A stretch of 64,000 nt of DNA from an uncultured Sulfitobacter sp. (GTDB lineage: Bacteria > Pseudomonadota > Alphaproteobacteria > Rhodobacterales > Rhodobacteraceae): positions 1 to 64,000 of the forward strand of contig NZ_CANNBM010000003.1 in assembly GCF_947502895.1 (NCBI RefSeq), read 5' to 3'. Shown here in pieces: positions 1 through 8,823 of the stretch. The notes beneath the pieces are model-generated. The model worked only from the letters and a program-made list of their open reading frames with translations. It ran no database searches and was not told the DNA's origin. Numbering within the stretch: the stretch's first letter is position 1; the number at the start of each line of letters is the position of its first letter. Both the position numbers and the translations under genes were made by a program.

Positions 1-197
1 TCCCAGACATCGCACTATGGCTGCCAGAAACCGCAAAAACATTCAGATAATATAAAACCTAAAAATACTAAAAGTGCGCCATAGGCAATTGCTTTGACCC
101 CATATATTTTGAGTATAAAATATTTGACCTTGAAATTAAAAAGACCCCCTTCTAGGCTGATAGAAACTGCCACATCAAAACGAGGGGATTGTTGTAT

Positions 198-2492
198 ATG
201 CGCATTGCTTGTCTGGGCGGAGGGCCTGCGGGCCTATATTTTGCGATCTCGATGAAATTGCGCGATCCGGCCTGTGATGTGGTTGTATTCGAGCGCAACC
301 GCGCCGACGACACTTTTGGCTGGGGCGTCGTTCTCTCGGACGAAACACTGGGTAATCTGGCTGCAAATGACCCTGTCAGTGCTGCCAGTATCCGCGATCA
401 TTTTGCATATTGGGACGATGTCGCAACGCTCCATAAGGGGCAAAAGATGCTTTCGACCGGTCACGGGTTTTGCGGGATCGGGCGCAAACGTCTGCTGATG
501 ATCCTTCAGGCGCGGGCGGCAGAGTTGGGCGTTGATCTACGCTTTGAGACCGAGGTGGGTGCGGCCTCTGACTACATGAGCGACTTTGACGTCGTGGTCG
601 CGTGCGACGGGTTGAACTCGAAAACGCGGATGGAATTTGCCGAGACGTTCAAGCCCGACATCGACACGCGGCTTTGTCCCTTTGTCTGGCTGGGCACACA
701 TCAGAAATTCGATGATGCCTTTACCTTTATCTTCGAAGAGACAGAAAAAGGCTGGGTCTGGGCGCATGCTTATCAGTTTGACGATGATACAGCGACATTC
801 ATCGTCGAATGTAGCCAGCAAACCTATGACGCCTACGGCTTTGCCGACATGTCGCAACAACAAAGCATTGCAGTCTGTGAGGAAATCTTCAAAGACCACC
901 TCGGCGGCCATTCCCTGATGACAAACGCCAACCACATTCGTGGCTCTGCCTGGATCAAATTTCCCCGCGTTCTATGCGAGAAATGGAGCCACGAAAATGT
1001 CGTGCTGATGGGCGATGCGGCTGCAACCGCGCATTTCTCGATCGGGTCCGGCACCAAGCTGGCACTCGAGAGCGCGATATCACTGGCCGAGCATCTCCAC
1101 CAGAGTGCTACCTTGCCCGAGGCGTTTACCAATTATGAGGAGATGCGCCGCCTTGAGGTATTGCGCCTGCAATCGGCAGCGCGCAATTCGGTTGAATGGT
1201 TCGAGGACGTAGAGCGGTATCTGCATCTCGACCCTGTTCAGGTCAATTACTCCTTGTTGACGCGCAGCCAGCGGATCAGCCACGAGAACCTGCGCGCCCG
1301 CGATCCGGTCTGGCTGGCCTCTGCCGAAAAGTGGTTTCTCGACCAGGCAGGTGCAGACACCAACGGCCCTGCCCGCGCGCCGATGTTCGCCCCCTTCAAG
1401 CTGCGCGATATGCAATTGAAAAACCGCATCGTCCTGTCCCCCATGGCGCAGTACAAGGCGGTGGACGGCACGCCAACCGACTGGCACCTTATCCACTACG
1501 GCGAGCGGGCCAAGGGCGGCGCAGGACTTGTCTATACAGAAATGACCTGTACCTCTGCCGAAGGCCGCATCACGCCCGGCTGCCCCGGCCTTTATAAGCC
1601 AGAGCATGAGGCGGCTTGGGCGCGGCTGGTGAACTTCGTCCATACCGAAACCGAAGCAATGGTCTGCTGCCAGATCGGTCATGCTGGGCGGAAAGGCTCA
1701 ACCAAGATCGGATGGGAGGGCATGGACACCCCGCTGAAGTCAGGCAACTGGCCGCTCCTTTCGGCCTCTGCCATTCCGTGGAGTGATAGCAACGCGGTAC
1801 CACGGGCCATGACACGTGACGATATGGACGCCGTAAAGGCGGAGTTTGTAGGCGCAACCGAGATGGCGCAGCGGGCTGGTTTTGACATGATCGAACTGCA
1901 CGCCGCGCACGGCTATCTGATCTCGTCTTTTATCTCGCCGCTGTCCAACATCCGCACGGATGAATATGGCGGTAGTCTGGAAAACCGGATGCGCTATCCA
2001 CTGGAAGTGTTTGCCGCAATGCGCGCCGTCTGGCCCGAGGGCAAACCGATGGCCGTGCGGATCTCGGCCAATGACTGGGCAGGCGATGATGGTGTCACAC
2101 CACAAGACGCTGTCGAAATCGCGCAGATGTTCGAGGCTGCAGGTGCGGACATTATCGACGTCTCGGCCGGTCAGACCTCGACGCAAGGGCAACCTGTATA
2201 TGGCCGCATGTTCCAGACGCCCTTCTCGGACCGCATTCGCAACGAGGCAGGGATCAAGACTATGGCCGTAGGCAACATCTATGAGGCCGATCACGTCAAC
2301 TCGATCCTGATGGCGGGCCGTGCAGATCTGGTTTGCCTTGCGCGTCCGCATCTGGCCGATCCCTACTGGACACTGCACGCTGCAACCGAATTGGGCGACC
2401 GCCACGAAAAATGGCCCCTGCCCTATGAGGCTGGCCGCGATCAGGCATGGCGACTGGCGGAACGCGCTGCCGAAATGGCGGAGAAAGTATGA
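198..2492 (+). CDS. Bifunctional FAD monooxygenase / OYE-type reductase acting on an aryl-CoA (2-aminobenzoyl-CoA monooxygenase/reductase type)
   Basis: 764 residues made of two flavoenzymes. Residues 1-385 are a class A FAD monooxygenase: the dinucleotide motif GGGPAG lies at 7-12 and the second FAD motif (MGDAAATAHFSIG) around 271-283. Residues from about 394 to the end are an old-yellow-enzyme (NADH:flavin oxidoreductase) domain with its HAAHGYLI active-site segment. This fusion is known from Azoarcus evansii 2-aminobenzoyl-CoA monooxygenase/reductase, which hydroxylates and then dearomatises 2-aminobenzoyl-CoA; databases also name the family salicylyl-CoA 5-hydroxylase. The start at ATG 198 is chosen because GAGGGG lies about ten bases upstream; an in-frame TTG at 189 is less likely. 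The stop overlaps the next start (ATGA). The CoA ligase and beta-oxidation genes downstream support the anthranilate reading, but salicylate-type substrates are not excluded. Confidence 0.88.
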   Translation: MRIACLGGGPAGLYFAISMKLRDPACDVVVFERNRADDTFGWGVVLSDETLGNLAANDPVSAASIRDHFAYWDDVATLHKGQKMLSTGHGFCGIGRKRLLMILQARAAELGVDLRFETEVGAASDYMSDFDVVVACDGLNSKTRMEFAETFKPDIDTRLCPFVWLGTHQKFDDAFTFIFEETEKGWVWAHAYQFDDDTATFIVECSQQTYDAYGFADMSQQQSIAVCEEIFKDHLGGHSLMTNANHIRGSAWIKFPRVLCEKWSHENVVLMGDAAATAHFSIGSGTKLALESAISLAEHLHQSATLPEAFTNYEEMRRLEVLRLQSAARNSVEWFEDVERYLHLDPVQVNYSLLTRSQRISHENLRARDPVWLASAEKWFLDQAGADTNGPARAPMFAPFKLRDMQLKNRIVLSPMAQYKAVDGTPTDWHLIHYGERAKGGAGLVYTEMTCTSAEGRITPGCPGLYKPEHEAAWARLVNFVHTETEAMVCCQIGHAGRKGSTKIGWEGMDTPLKSGNWPLLSASAIPWSDSNAVPRAMTRDDMDAVKAEFVGATEMAQRAGFDMIELHAAHGYLISSFISPLSNIRTDEYGGSLENRMRYPLEVFAAMRAVWPEGKPMAVRISANDWAGDDGVTPQDAVEIAQMFEAAGADIIDVSAGQTSTQGQPVYGRMFQTPFSDRIRNEAGIKTMAVGNIYEADHVNSILMAGRADLVCLARPHLADPYWTLHAATELGDRHEKWPLPYEAGRDQAWRLAERAAEMAEKV

Positions 2493-3229
2493 GCACGCCG
2501 CGACATGCCGTTGTGACAGGCGGTGGGACTGGAGTCGGCGCACAGATTGCGCACGCTCTTGCGGGTGCAGGCATGGCCGTGACCATAATGGGGCGGACCG
2601 AAGAGCCACTCAGACTGCAGAACCTGCCTTATCAGCTATGCGATGTGACCGACCCCGATGCAGTTCGCACGGCATTTACAGCAGCGCGTGACGCCCAAGG
2701 CCCGATCACGATTGTCATCGCAAATGCAGGAGACGCGGCCAGCATCCCCTTTGCCAAGATGACCGTGGATGATCTCAAACGCATGACAGATGTGAACCTC
2801 GCTGGTGTGTTCAATGTCTGGCAGGCAGCCCTGCCCGATATGAAAGCCACAGACAGCGGGCGGATGATCGCGATTGCTTCAACCGCTGGTCTCAAAGGCT
2901 ATCCTTATGTGTCGGGCTATTGCGCAGCCAAACACGGTGTTGTCGGACTGACCCGCGCACTGTCTCTGGAACTGGCCAAGACTGGCATCACAGTCAACGC
3001 AATTTGCCCTGGCTTCATCGAGACACCGATGCTGGAGCGTTCCATCGACAATATCGTTGCGAAAACGGGCATGTCGGCCAATGATGCGGCGACGTCGCTG
3101 ACCAAGGGCAACCCGCAGCGCCGCTTCATCCAAACGGATGAAGTCGCCAGCGCGGCACTCTGGCTCTGCTCAGATGCGGCGCGTTCGGTCAACGGTCACA
3201 CGCTAAGCCTGTCAGGGGGAGAGATATGA
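2489..3229 (+). CDS. SDR-family 3-hydroxyacyl-CoA dehydrogenase-like oxidoreductase
   Basis: 246-residue short-chain dehydrogenase. The glycine-rich NAD(P) motif TGGGTGVG is at 10-17 and the catalytic Ser131, Tyr144 and Lys148 (YCAAK) are in place. The start ATG overlaps the stop of the monooxygenase by four bases (ATGA), which is preferred over a longer in-frame start at 2447. Its place between the ring-dearomatising enzyme and an enoyl-CoA hydratase suggests that it oxidises a hydroxyacyl-CoA ring intermediate in the lower part of the same pathway. The exact substrate is inferred from position only. Confidence 0.85.
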   Translation: MSTPRHAVVTGGGTGVGAQIAHALAGAGMAVTIMGRTEEPLRLQNLPYQLCDVTDPDAVRTAFTAARDAQGPITIVIANAGDAASIPFAKMTVDDLKRMTDVNLAGVFNVWQAALPDMKATDSGRMIAIASTAGLKGYPYVSGYCAAKHGVVGLTRALSLELAKTGITVNAICPGFIETPMLERSIDNIVAKTGMSANDAATSLTKGNPQRRFIQTDEVASAALWLCSDAARSVNGHTLSLSGGEI

Positions 3230-3702
3230 CACAGACGCACCAAACCCCGATTGCCGATCCAGCGTCGAAAGAGCGGCTGCGGCTCTGGCTCCGGTTTCTC
3301 AAGGCCAGTCGCGCTATCGAGGCACAATTACGAGAGAACCTGCGGGTTGAATTCGCGTCAACTCTGCCGCGCTTTGACGTGATGGCTGCCCTCAGCCGCT
3401 TTGAGGACGGCCTCAAGATGAGCCAGCTGTCAGGTGTTCTCAAAGTATCCAACGGCAATGTCACAGGTATCGTGGACCGTCTGGCCGAGGACGGCCTGAT
3501 TGTGCGCGTCCCCGTTCCGGGTGACAGACGCGCCACGCTGGTGCGCATGACCACCCGCGGACGCGAGGAATTCGCGCGTCAGGCCGCGGCACACGAAGCA
3601 TGGATAAACGAGATGCTCATTGATTTCTCGGGCAGCGAAGCAACAGATATCGCCCTTCGGCTAGAGCAGCTCGACAAAAGTTTACAGGAGAAGACCCCAT
3701 GA
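3226..3702 (+). CDS. MarR-family transcriptional regulator
   Basis: 158 residues with the MarR winged-helix arrangement: a helix-turn-helix around LSGVLKVSNGNVTGIVDRL and the wing segment VPGDRRATLVRMT. Start and stop each overlap the neighbouring genes as ATGA, so it is made as part of the catabolic operon. MarR proteins inside aromatic-CoA operons usually bind the CoA thioester and relieve repression. That ligand is an inference here. Confidence 0.88.
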   Translation: MTQTHQTPIADPASKERLRLWLRFLKASRAIEAQLRENLRVEFASTLPRFDVMAALSRFEDGLKMSQLSGVLKVSNGNVTGIVDRLAEDGLIVRVPVPGDRRATLVRMTTRGREEFARQAAAHEAWINEMLIDFSGSEATDIALRLEQLDKSLQEKTP

Positions 3703-4505
3703 CCACCCGCACCGATGTCACCCACTTTCACTGCTCTATCAAAGACGGCATCGCGACCGTGCGGCTGGACCGCCCCGAGCGTAAAAACCCGCTGACCTTT
3801 GACAGCTACGCCGAGCTGCGCGACTGGTTTCGTGATCTGGTCTATTCCGACGATGTAAACGCTGTGGTCTTTGCATCCAACGGCGGCAACTTCAGCTCTG
3901 GTGGAGACGTCCATGACATTATCGGGCCGCTAACGAAAATGTCGATGAAAGAGCTGCTGACATTTACGCGCATGACGGGCGATCTGGTCAAAGCAATCGT
4001 GAACTGCGGCAAACCCGTGATTGCCGCCATTGATGGTGTCTGTGTGGGCGCAGGTGCGATTATCGCCATGGCTTCCGATCTGCGTGTGGCGACACCGCAG
4101 GCAAAATGCGCGTTTTTGTTTACCCGCGTGGGCCTTGCGGGCTGCGATATGGGCGCTTGTGCCATCCTGCCCCGTATCATCGGTCAAGGCCGCGCGGCAG
4201 AGCTTCTTTATACTGGCCGCTCGATGAGCGCGGATGAAGGGGCTGCCTGGGGATTTTATAACAAGGTGGTCGAGGCAGACGCGCTTGAGGACGAAGCCAC
4301 CGCCTTGGCGGCGCGCATCGCAGCGGGGCCGAACTTTGCCAATATGATGACCAAAACCATGCTGGCGCAGGAATGGTCCATGTCGATCGAACAGGCCATC
4401 GAGGCCGAGGCACAGGCGCAGGCCATCTGCATGAAAACCGCCGATTTCGAGCGCGCCTACAACGCCTTCGTCGCAAAAGAAAAACCAGTATTCGAGGGCA
4501 ACTGA
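3699..4505 (+). CDS. Enoyl-CoA hydratase/isomerase family protein
   Basis: 268 residues, the usual crotonase length. The oxyanion-hole segment FSSGGDVHDI lies near residue 68 and the second active-site loop reads GLAGCDMGACAILPR, with Asp where hydratases usually have Glu, so a hydrolase or isomerase role is as possible as hydration. Translationally coupled to the MarR gene (ATGA) and to the acyl-CoA dehydrogenase (stop TGA shares its A with the next ATG). In the pathway it would hydrate or open a cyclic enoyl-CoA formed after dearomatisation. The step is inferred. Confidence 0.85.
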   Translation: MTTRTDVTHFHCSIKDGIATVRLDRPERKNPLTFDSYAELRDWFRDLVYSDDVNAVVFASNGGNFSSGGDVHDIIGPLTKMSMKELLTFTRMTGDLVKAIVNCGKPVIAAIDGVCVGAGAIIAMASDLRVATPQAKCAFLFTRVGLAGCDMGACAILPRIIGQGRAAELLYTGRSMSADEGAAWGFYNKVVEADALEDEATALAARIAAGPNFANMMTKTMLAQEWSMSIEQAIEAEAQAQAICMKTADFERAYNAFVAKEKPVFEGN

Positions 4506-5668
4506 TGGCTGATAAAACCTTCCTGAATTGGCCCTTTTTCGAGGACCGCCACCGCGATCTTGCAGCGCGTCTGGACGCTTGGGCCAGCAAAGAGCTGGCA
4601 GCGATTGATCACAGCGATACAGACACTGCGTGCAAATCACTCGTTGCTGCTTTGGGCCGTGGCGGTTGGCTAAAGCACGCAGCCGTCGATCCCGATAGCG
4701 AGGCACCACTGGACGTCCGCGCGCTGTGCCTCATTCGTGAGACACTGGCGCGCCATGACGGGTTGGCCGATTTTGCTTTTGCAATGCAGGGGCTTGGGAC
4801 AGGTGCAATATCCCTGTTCGGAACCGATGCGCAGAAACGCGACTGGCTGCCGAAGATACGCGCAGGTGAGGCGATCTCGGCCTTTGCGCTGACAGAACCG
4901 CAGTCAGGCTCGGACGTGGCCAATTCTACCATGACGGCCACCCGCGATGGCGACCACTATGTGCTGAACGGTGAAAAGACGTGGATATCGAACGGCGGCA
5001 TCGCCGATGTTTATACCACATTCGCCCGCACGGGCGATGCGGCGGGTGCCAAGGGGCTATCGGCCTTTATTGTTCCCGCAGACACGAAAGGGCTGGAGAT
5101 CGCCGAACGCCTTGATACGATCGCGCCGCACCCGCTCGCCACCTTGCGCTTTACCGATTGCCGCGTGCCTGCGGCAGCCATGCTTGCGGGCAGCGGCGAT
5201 GGTTTCAAAATTGCAATGGGCGTGCTGGATGTGTTCCGTTCAACCGTAGCGGCGGCCGCTCTGGGTTTTGCCCGCCGTGCGCTGGACGAGGCATTGAACC
5301 GCACCACCTCGCGCCACGTCCAAGGCGCACCGCTGTTCGAACTACAGATGGTACAGGGCCATATCGCAGATATGGCTGTGGACGTCGATGCAAGTGCACT
5401 GCTCATTTATCGTGCAGCATGGACCAAAGACAGCGGCGCCACCCGCATCACGCGTGAGGCCGCGATGGCAAAGCTCTTTTCGACGGATCAGGCACAAAAG
5501 GTAATCGACAAAGCCGTACAACTGCATGGCGGTGACGGCGTCCGCTCGGGCGAGACTGTCGAAAAGCTCTATCGTGAAATCCGCGCGCTACGCATCTACG
5601 AAGGTGCTTCTGACGTCCAGCGGGTCATAATCGCGCGCCAGACGCTGGGCGCCCACTCCAAACCTTAG
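4505..5668 (+). CDS. Acyl-CoA dehydrogenase
   Basis: 387-residue FAD-dependent acyl-CoA dehydrogenase. It has the N-terminal family signature ALTEPQSGSD, the middle-domain segment and the C-terminal YEGASDVQ, whose Glu is the usual catalytic base. The start at 4505 overlaps the preceding stop by one base and is preferred over the in-frame 4373 start, which lies within the hydratase. It presumably desaturates the cyclic or opened acyl-CoA intermediate of this operon. The electron-transfer flavoprotein must come from elsewhere in the genome. Confidence 0.88.
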   Translation: MADKTFLNWPFFEDRHRDLAARLDAWASKELAAIDHSDTDTACKSLVAALGRGGWLKHAAVDPDSEAPLDVRALCLIRETLARHDGLADFAFAMQGLGTGAISLFGTDAQKRDWLPKIRAGEAISAFALTEPQSGSDVANSTMTATRDGDHYVLNGEKTWISNGGIADVYTTFARTGDAAGAKGLSAFIVPADTKGLEIAERLDTIAPHPLATLRFTDCRVPAAAMLAGSGDGFKIAMGVLDVFRSTVAAAALGFARRALDEALNRTTSRHVQGAPLFELQMVQGHIADMAVDVDASALLIYRAAWTKDSGATRITREAAMAKLFSTDQAQKVIDKAVQLHGGDGVRSGETVEKLYREIRALRIYEGASDVQRVIIARQTLGAHSKP

Positions 5669-5687
5669 TCACCCCTCGGGAGGTCCC

Positions 5688-7304
5688 ATGTTTGCCGCAT
5701 CCGCACACGTCGATACCTTTGCTCGCGATAACCTGCCCCCTGCCGCGCAGATGCCGGACTTTCTGCTGGACCGGTTCGACTATCCCGAACGCCTGAACGC
5801 GGGGTTTGAACTTACCGATGCGATGGTGGCCAAAGGATTTGGCGACAACATCGCGTTGGTCGGCAATGGCAGGCGACGGACCTACAAAGAGCTGACGGAC
5901 TGGACCAACCGTCTGGCCCATGCGCTGGTGGATGATCTAGGGCTTCAGCCGGGCAACCGCGTGCTGATCCGCTCTGCCAACAATCCTGCTATGGTAGCTT
6001 GCTGGCTGGCTGCGACCAAAGCGGGCGCCGTTGTTGTCAACACAATGCCCATGTTGCGTGCAGGCGAATTGGGCCAGATCGTGGATAAGGCACAGATTAC
6101 ACACGCGCTCTGCGATACCCGCCTGATGGAGGAAATGGACGCCTGCGCCGCCAACAGCAAATACTTGAAACATGTGATATGTTTCGACGGAACATCGAAC
6201 CATGACGCAGAACTTGACCGTTTGGCGCTGGAAAAACCAGTGCAATTCACCTCTGTCGCCACCGCGCTGGACGATGTCGCCCTGCTTGGATTTACATCAG
6301 GCACCACAGGCGCACCCAAAGCAACGATGCACTTTCACCGAGATCTGATGATCATCGCGGATGGCTATGCCAGCGAGGTTCTGGGGGTTACATCCGATGA
6401 TGTTTTTGTCGGCTCGCCCCCCTTGGCCTTCACATTCGGTTTGGGCGGACTGGCGATCTTTCCCCTGCGGTTCGGCGCGACAGCGACCCTGCTGGAGCAG
6501 GCCTCCCCCCCGAACATGATCGAAATTATCCAGAAGTATAAGGCCACAGTCTGCTTTACCGCACCGACAGCATATCGTGCGATGCTGGCCGCGATGGATC
6601 AGGGCGCTGATCTGTCCAGTCTGCGCGCTGCCGTGTCGGCCGGAGAGACACTGCCCGCCCCCGTCTACCATGACTGGATCAAAAAGACCGGCAAACCCAT
6701 GCTGGACGGCATCGGCGCAACCGAGATGTTGCATATCTTTATCTCCAATCGGTTCGACGATCATAAGCCCTCCTGCACAGGCCGAGTTGTCGACGGATAT
6801 GAGGCCAAGATCATCGGGCCGGACGGTAACGAAGTGCCTTTGGGCACTGTGGGCCGCTTGGCCGTGCGCGGGCCAACCGGTTGTCGCTATTTGGGCGATG
6901 ATCGGCAAATCGGCTATGTCCAAGACGGCTGGAACATCACAGGCGATGCCTTTGTGATGGACGCCGAAGGCTATCTGCATTTCGCCGCGCGCAATGATGA
7001 TATGATCGTCAGCTCAGGCTATAACATTGCAGGACCAGAGGTAGAGGCAGCGCTGCTATCACATCCATCTGTTTTGGAATGTGCAGTAGTTGGCGTGGCC
7101 GATCCCGAACGGGGAATGATCGTGCAGGCCCATGTTGTATTGGCTGACCCGCACCCGACAGCAGAGACGGCGAAGACCTTGCAAGACCATGTCAAAGCCA
7201 CCATCACCCCTTACAAATATCCTCGCAGCGTCGTTTTTGTTGCGGAGCTGCCCAAGACCCAAACTGGCAAAATCCAGCGTTTCATGCTGAAACAGCCATC
7301 GTAA
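5688..7304 (+). CDS. Benzoate-CoA ligase family protein, probable 2-aminobenzoate-CoA ligase
   Basis: 538 residues of the ANL superfamily. The ATP-phosphate loop GFTSGTTGAPKATMHF is near 206-221 and the catalytic C-terminal lysine lies in PKTQTGKIQ (Lys528). The overall pattern (GVTSDDVFVGSPPLAFTFGLGG, GIGATEMLHIF) is that of benzoate/2-aminobenzoate-CoA ligases. It would form the aryl-CoA used by the monooxygenase/reductase at the head of the operon, using ATP and CoA. The 19-base gap before it carries CGGGAGG as ribosome binding site. The aminobenzoate specificity rests on the neighbours and not on pocket residues. Confidence 0.85.
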   Translation: MFAASAHVDTFARDNLPPAAQMPDFLLDRFDYPERLNAGFELTDAMVAKGFGDNIALVGNGRRRTYKELTDWTNRLAHALVDDLGLQPGNRVLIRSANNPAMVACWLAATKAGAVVVNTMPMLRAGELGQIVDKAQITHALCDTRLMEEMDACAANSKYLKHVICFDGTSNHDAELDRLALEKPVQFTSVATALDDVALLGFTSGTTGAPKATMHFHRDLMIIADGYASEVLGVTSDDVFVGSPPLAFTFGLGGLAIFPLRFGATATLLEQASPPNMIEIIQKYKATVCFTAPTAYRAMLAAMDQGADLSSLRAAVSAGETLPAPVYHDWIKKTGKPMLDGIGATEMLHIFISNRFDDHKPSCTGRVVDGYEAKIIGPDGNEVPLGTVGRLAVRGPTGCRYLGDDRQIGYVQDGWNITGDAFVMDAEGYLHFAARNDDMIVSSGYNIAGPEVEAALLSHPSVLECAVVGVADPERGMIVQAHVVLADPHPTAETAKTLQDHVKATITPYKYPRSVVFVAELPKTQTGKIQRFMLKQPS

Positions 7305-7364
7305 ACGGCCCGTACCCTAATTTTAAGACCATTCCTGTTCAACAGCCCACTTTCGGAGAAGACC

Positions 7365-7769
7365 ATGACAGCCAGAACAATCCAGCCGACCAACTGGGCA
7401 CCCGCCAAAGGCTACGCAAACGGCATGCTGGCGCAAGATGGCACGCTGTATATCGGTGGGCAAATTGGCTGGAATGCAGACCAAATCTTTGAAAGCCATG
7501 ATTTCATCGGGCAGATGGAGCAAGCATTGCACAACATTGTCGCTATTGTAGAAGCTGCAGGCGGCAGCATCACAGATATTACGCGGCTTACGTGGTTTGT
7601 GATCGACAAGGCAGAATATGTGGCGCGCCAACGCGAGGTTGGCGAGGTTTACCGCCGCGTTTTGGGCCGCCATTTCCCCGCAATGTCCATGTTGGTGGTC
7701 GCAGGTCTGGTAGAAGATGACGCGCTGTTAGAGATAGAGGCGACAGCCTATCTCGGGCCAGATGCCTGA
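7365..7769 (+). CDS. RidA (YjgF/YER057c/UK114) family protein
   Basis: 134 residues with the RidA fold pattern, ending in EIEATAYL. In canonical RidA an Arg just before this segment (in VARLP) binds the substrate carboxylate. Here the aligned stretch reads VAGLV, so that Arg appears to be lost, which is typical of the non-canonical Rid subgroups. The gene sits 60 bases after the CoA ligase with its own CGGAGAAG ribosome binding site. Because dearomatised 2-aminobenzoyl-CoA is an enamine, a Rid protein at this place could help remove the amino group. That is a hypothesis weakened by the missing Arg. Confidence 0.85.
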   Translation: MTARTIQPTNWAPAKGYANGMLAQDGTLYIGGQIGWNADQIFESHDFIGQMEQALHNIVAIVEAAGGSITDITRLTWFVIDKAEYVARQREVGEVYRRVLGRHFPAMSMLVVAGLVEDDALLEIEATAYLGPDA

Positions 7770-7775
7770 GGCATC
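7761..7775. repeat. Perfect short inverted repeat over the RidA stop codon
   Basis: GATGCC-TGA-GGCATC: six-base arms around a three-base loop that is exactly the TGA stop codon. No T-run follows, so it is not a convincing intrinsic terminator. It could slow mRNA decay or be chance. Confidence 0.4.
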
Positions 7776-7850
7776 GAAAGCAACATATAAATCTTGCTCC
7801 AAGCCTTGTTAATCAATAGCCAAAGGATCTGATAAATATTATGAATAGCC

Positions 7851-8729
7851 ATGACATTCGATCAGATCAAAACCTTTCTATGGGTTGCACGGCTGGGCGG
7901 CTTTCGCAAAGCAGCCGAGCGGCTGCATCTCTCCCAACCTGCTGTCTCGACCCGCATCGCCAATCTTGAAGACGAACTCCGCGTTCCCTTGTTCGAGCGC
8001 GGTCCCGGTGATCTGGTTTTGACAAAACACGGCACCTTGCTGATTTCCTATGCCGAGCAGATGTTGTTCGTGGAAGAAGAAATCAAACAGCGCGTCGCCA
8101 ACCCCTCCGAAGCCAAAGGCCTGTTTCGTGTAGGTGCGTCAGAGACGATTGCTCAGGCATGGCTGCCCGAATTTCTCAAAGCGTTCAGCCAGCAATATCC
8201 CAACGTCAACGTCGATCTGACAGTCGATATCTCTCTCAACCTGCGCGCCGCTCTGTTGGAGCGGCGGCTGGATCTGGTATTTCTCATGGGACCTGTCTCC
8301 GAGTTCACGGTCGAAAACGTGGCACTGCCGCCGTTCGATCTGCATTGGTACCGCTCGACCCAGAACCCCCAGACCGATCTGGGCGCGATTCCCATCATTT
8401 CGTACTCCAGCAAAACCCGCCCCTACCGCGAGCTGATGTCGGAGCTGTCGCGCAGGGTTGGCCCGCAATTGCGCGTTTATGCTTCGGCCTCTTTGTCCGC
8501 CAGTCTCAAGATGATTGCGGCGGGAATCGCGGTGGGTCCATACCCCCGCGCCTTGGCAGATGATTTTTTGCGCACGGGCCAGATTGTAGAATTCGATCCG
8601 GGCTTCAGACCCTCGCCGCTCCAGTTCACGGCGTCGTATCTGTCAGAACCCCGCAGCTTTCTTGTTGAAAACAGTGCAGAAATCGCGCAGCAGGTCGCGA
8701 CAGACTGGGATGCGTCGCACCCCAAGTAG
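7851..8729 (+). CDS. LysR-family transcriptional regulator
   Basis: 292 residues, normal LysR length. The N-terminal helix-turn-helix is clear (FRKAAERLHLSQPAVSTRIA, about 17-36), followed by a periplasmic-binding-protein-like effector domain. It lies in the same direction as the DUF1445-TRAP-oxoprolinase genes and 122 bases after the RidA gene. It is more likely the regulator of the downstream group, since the upstream operon carries its own MarR. The effector is unknown. Confidence 0.88.
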   Translation: MTFDQIKTFLWVARLGGFRKAAERLHLSQPAVSTRIANLEDELRVPLFERGPGDLVLTKHGTLLISYAEQMLFVEEEIKQRVANPSEAKGLFRVGASETIAQAWLPEFLKAFSQQYPNVNVDLTVDISLNLRAALLERRLDLVFLMGPVSEFTVENVALPPFDLHWYRSTQNPQTDLGAIPIISYSSKTRPYRELMSELSRRVGPQLRVYASASLSASLKMIAAGIAVGPYPRALADDFLRTGQIVEFDPGFRPSPLQFTASYLSEPRSFLVENSAEIAQQVATDWDASHPK

Positions 8730-8823
8730 TTTCGCAAAATCTATCACAACCGATACAAAATGATAATTTGCATGGATTGCATGTCTCGTGGGATGTTTTT
8801 TGAACATCACAGGGGCATCCGCC

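Noticed and set aside
94..119. Promoter upstream of the first gene (TTGACC and TATAAA)
   Set aside because: The spacing of 14 bases is too short for a standard promoter, and a second TTGACC nearby has no matching -10 box.
1740..2609. 289-codon minus-strand frame across the end of the monooxygenase/reductase and the SDR gene
   Set aside because: Antisense to two genes with clear domains and coupled translation.
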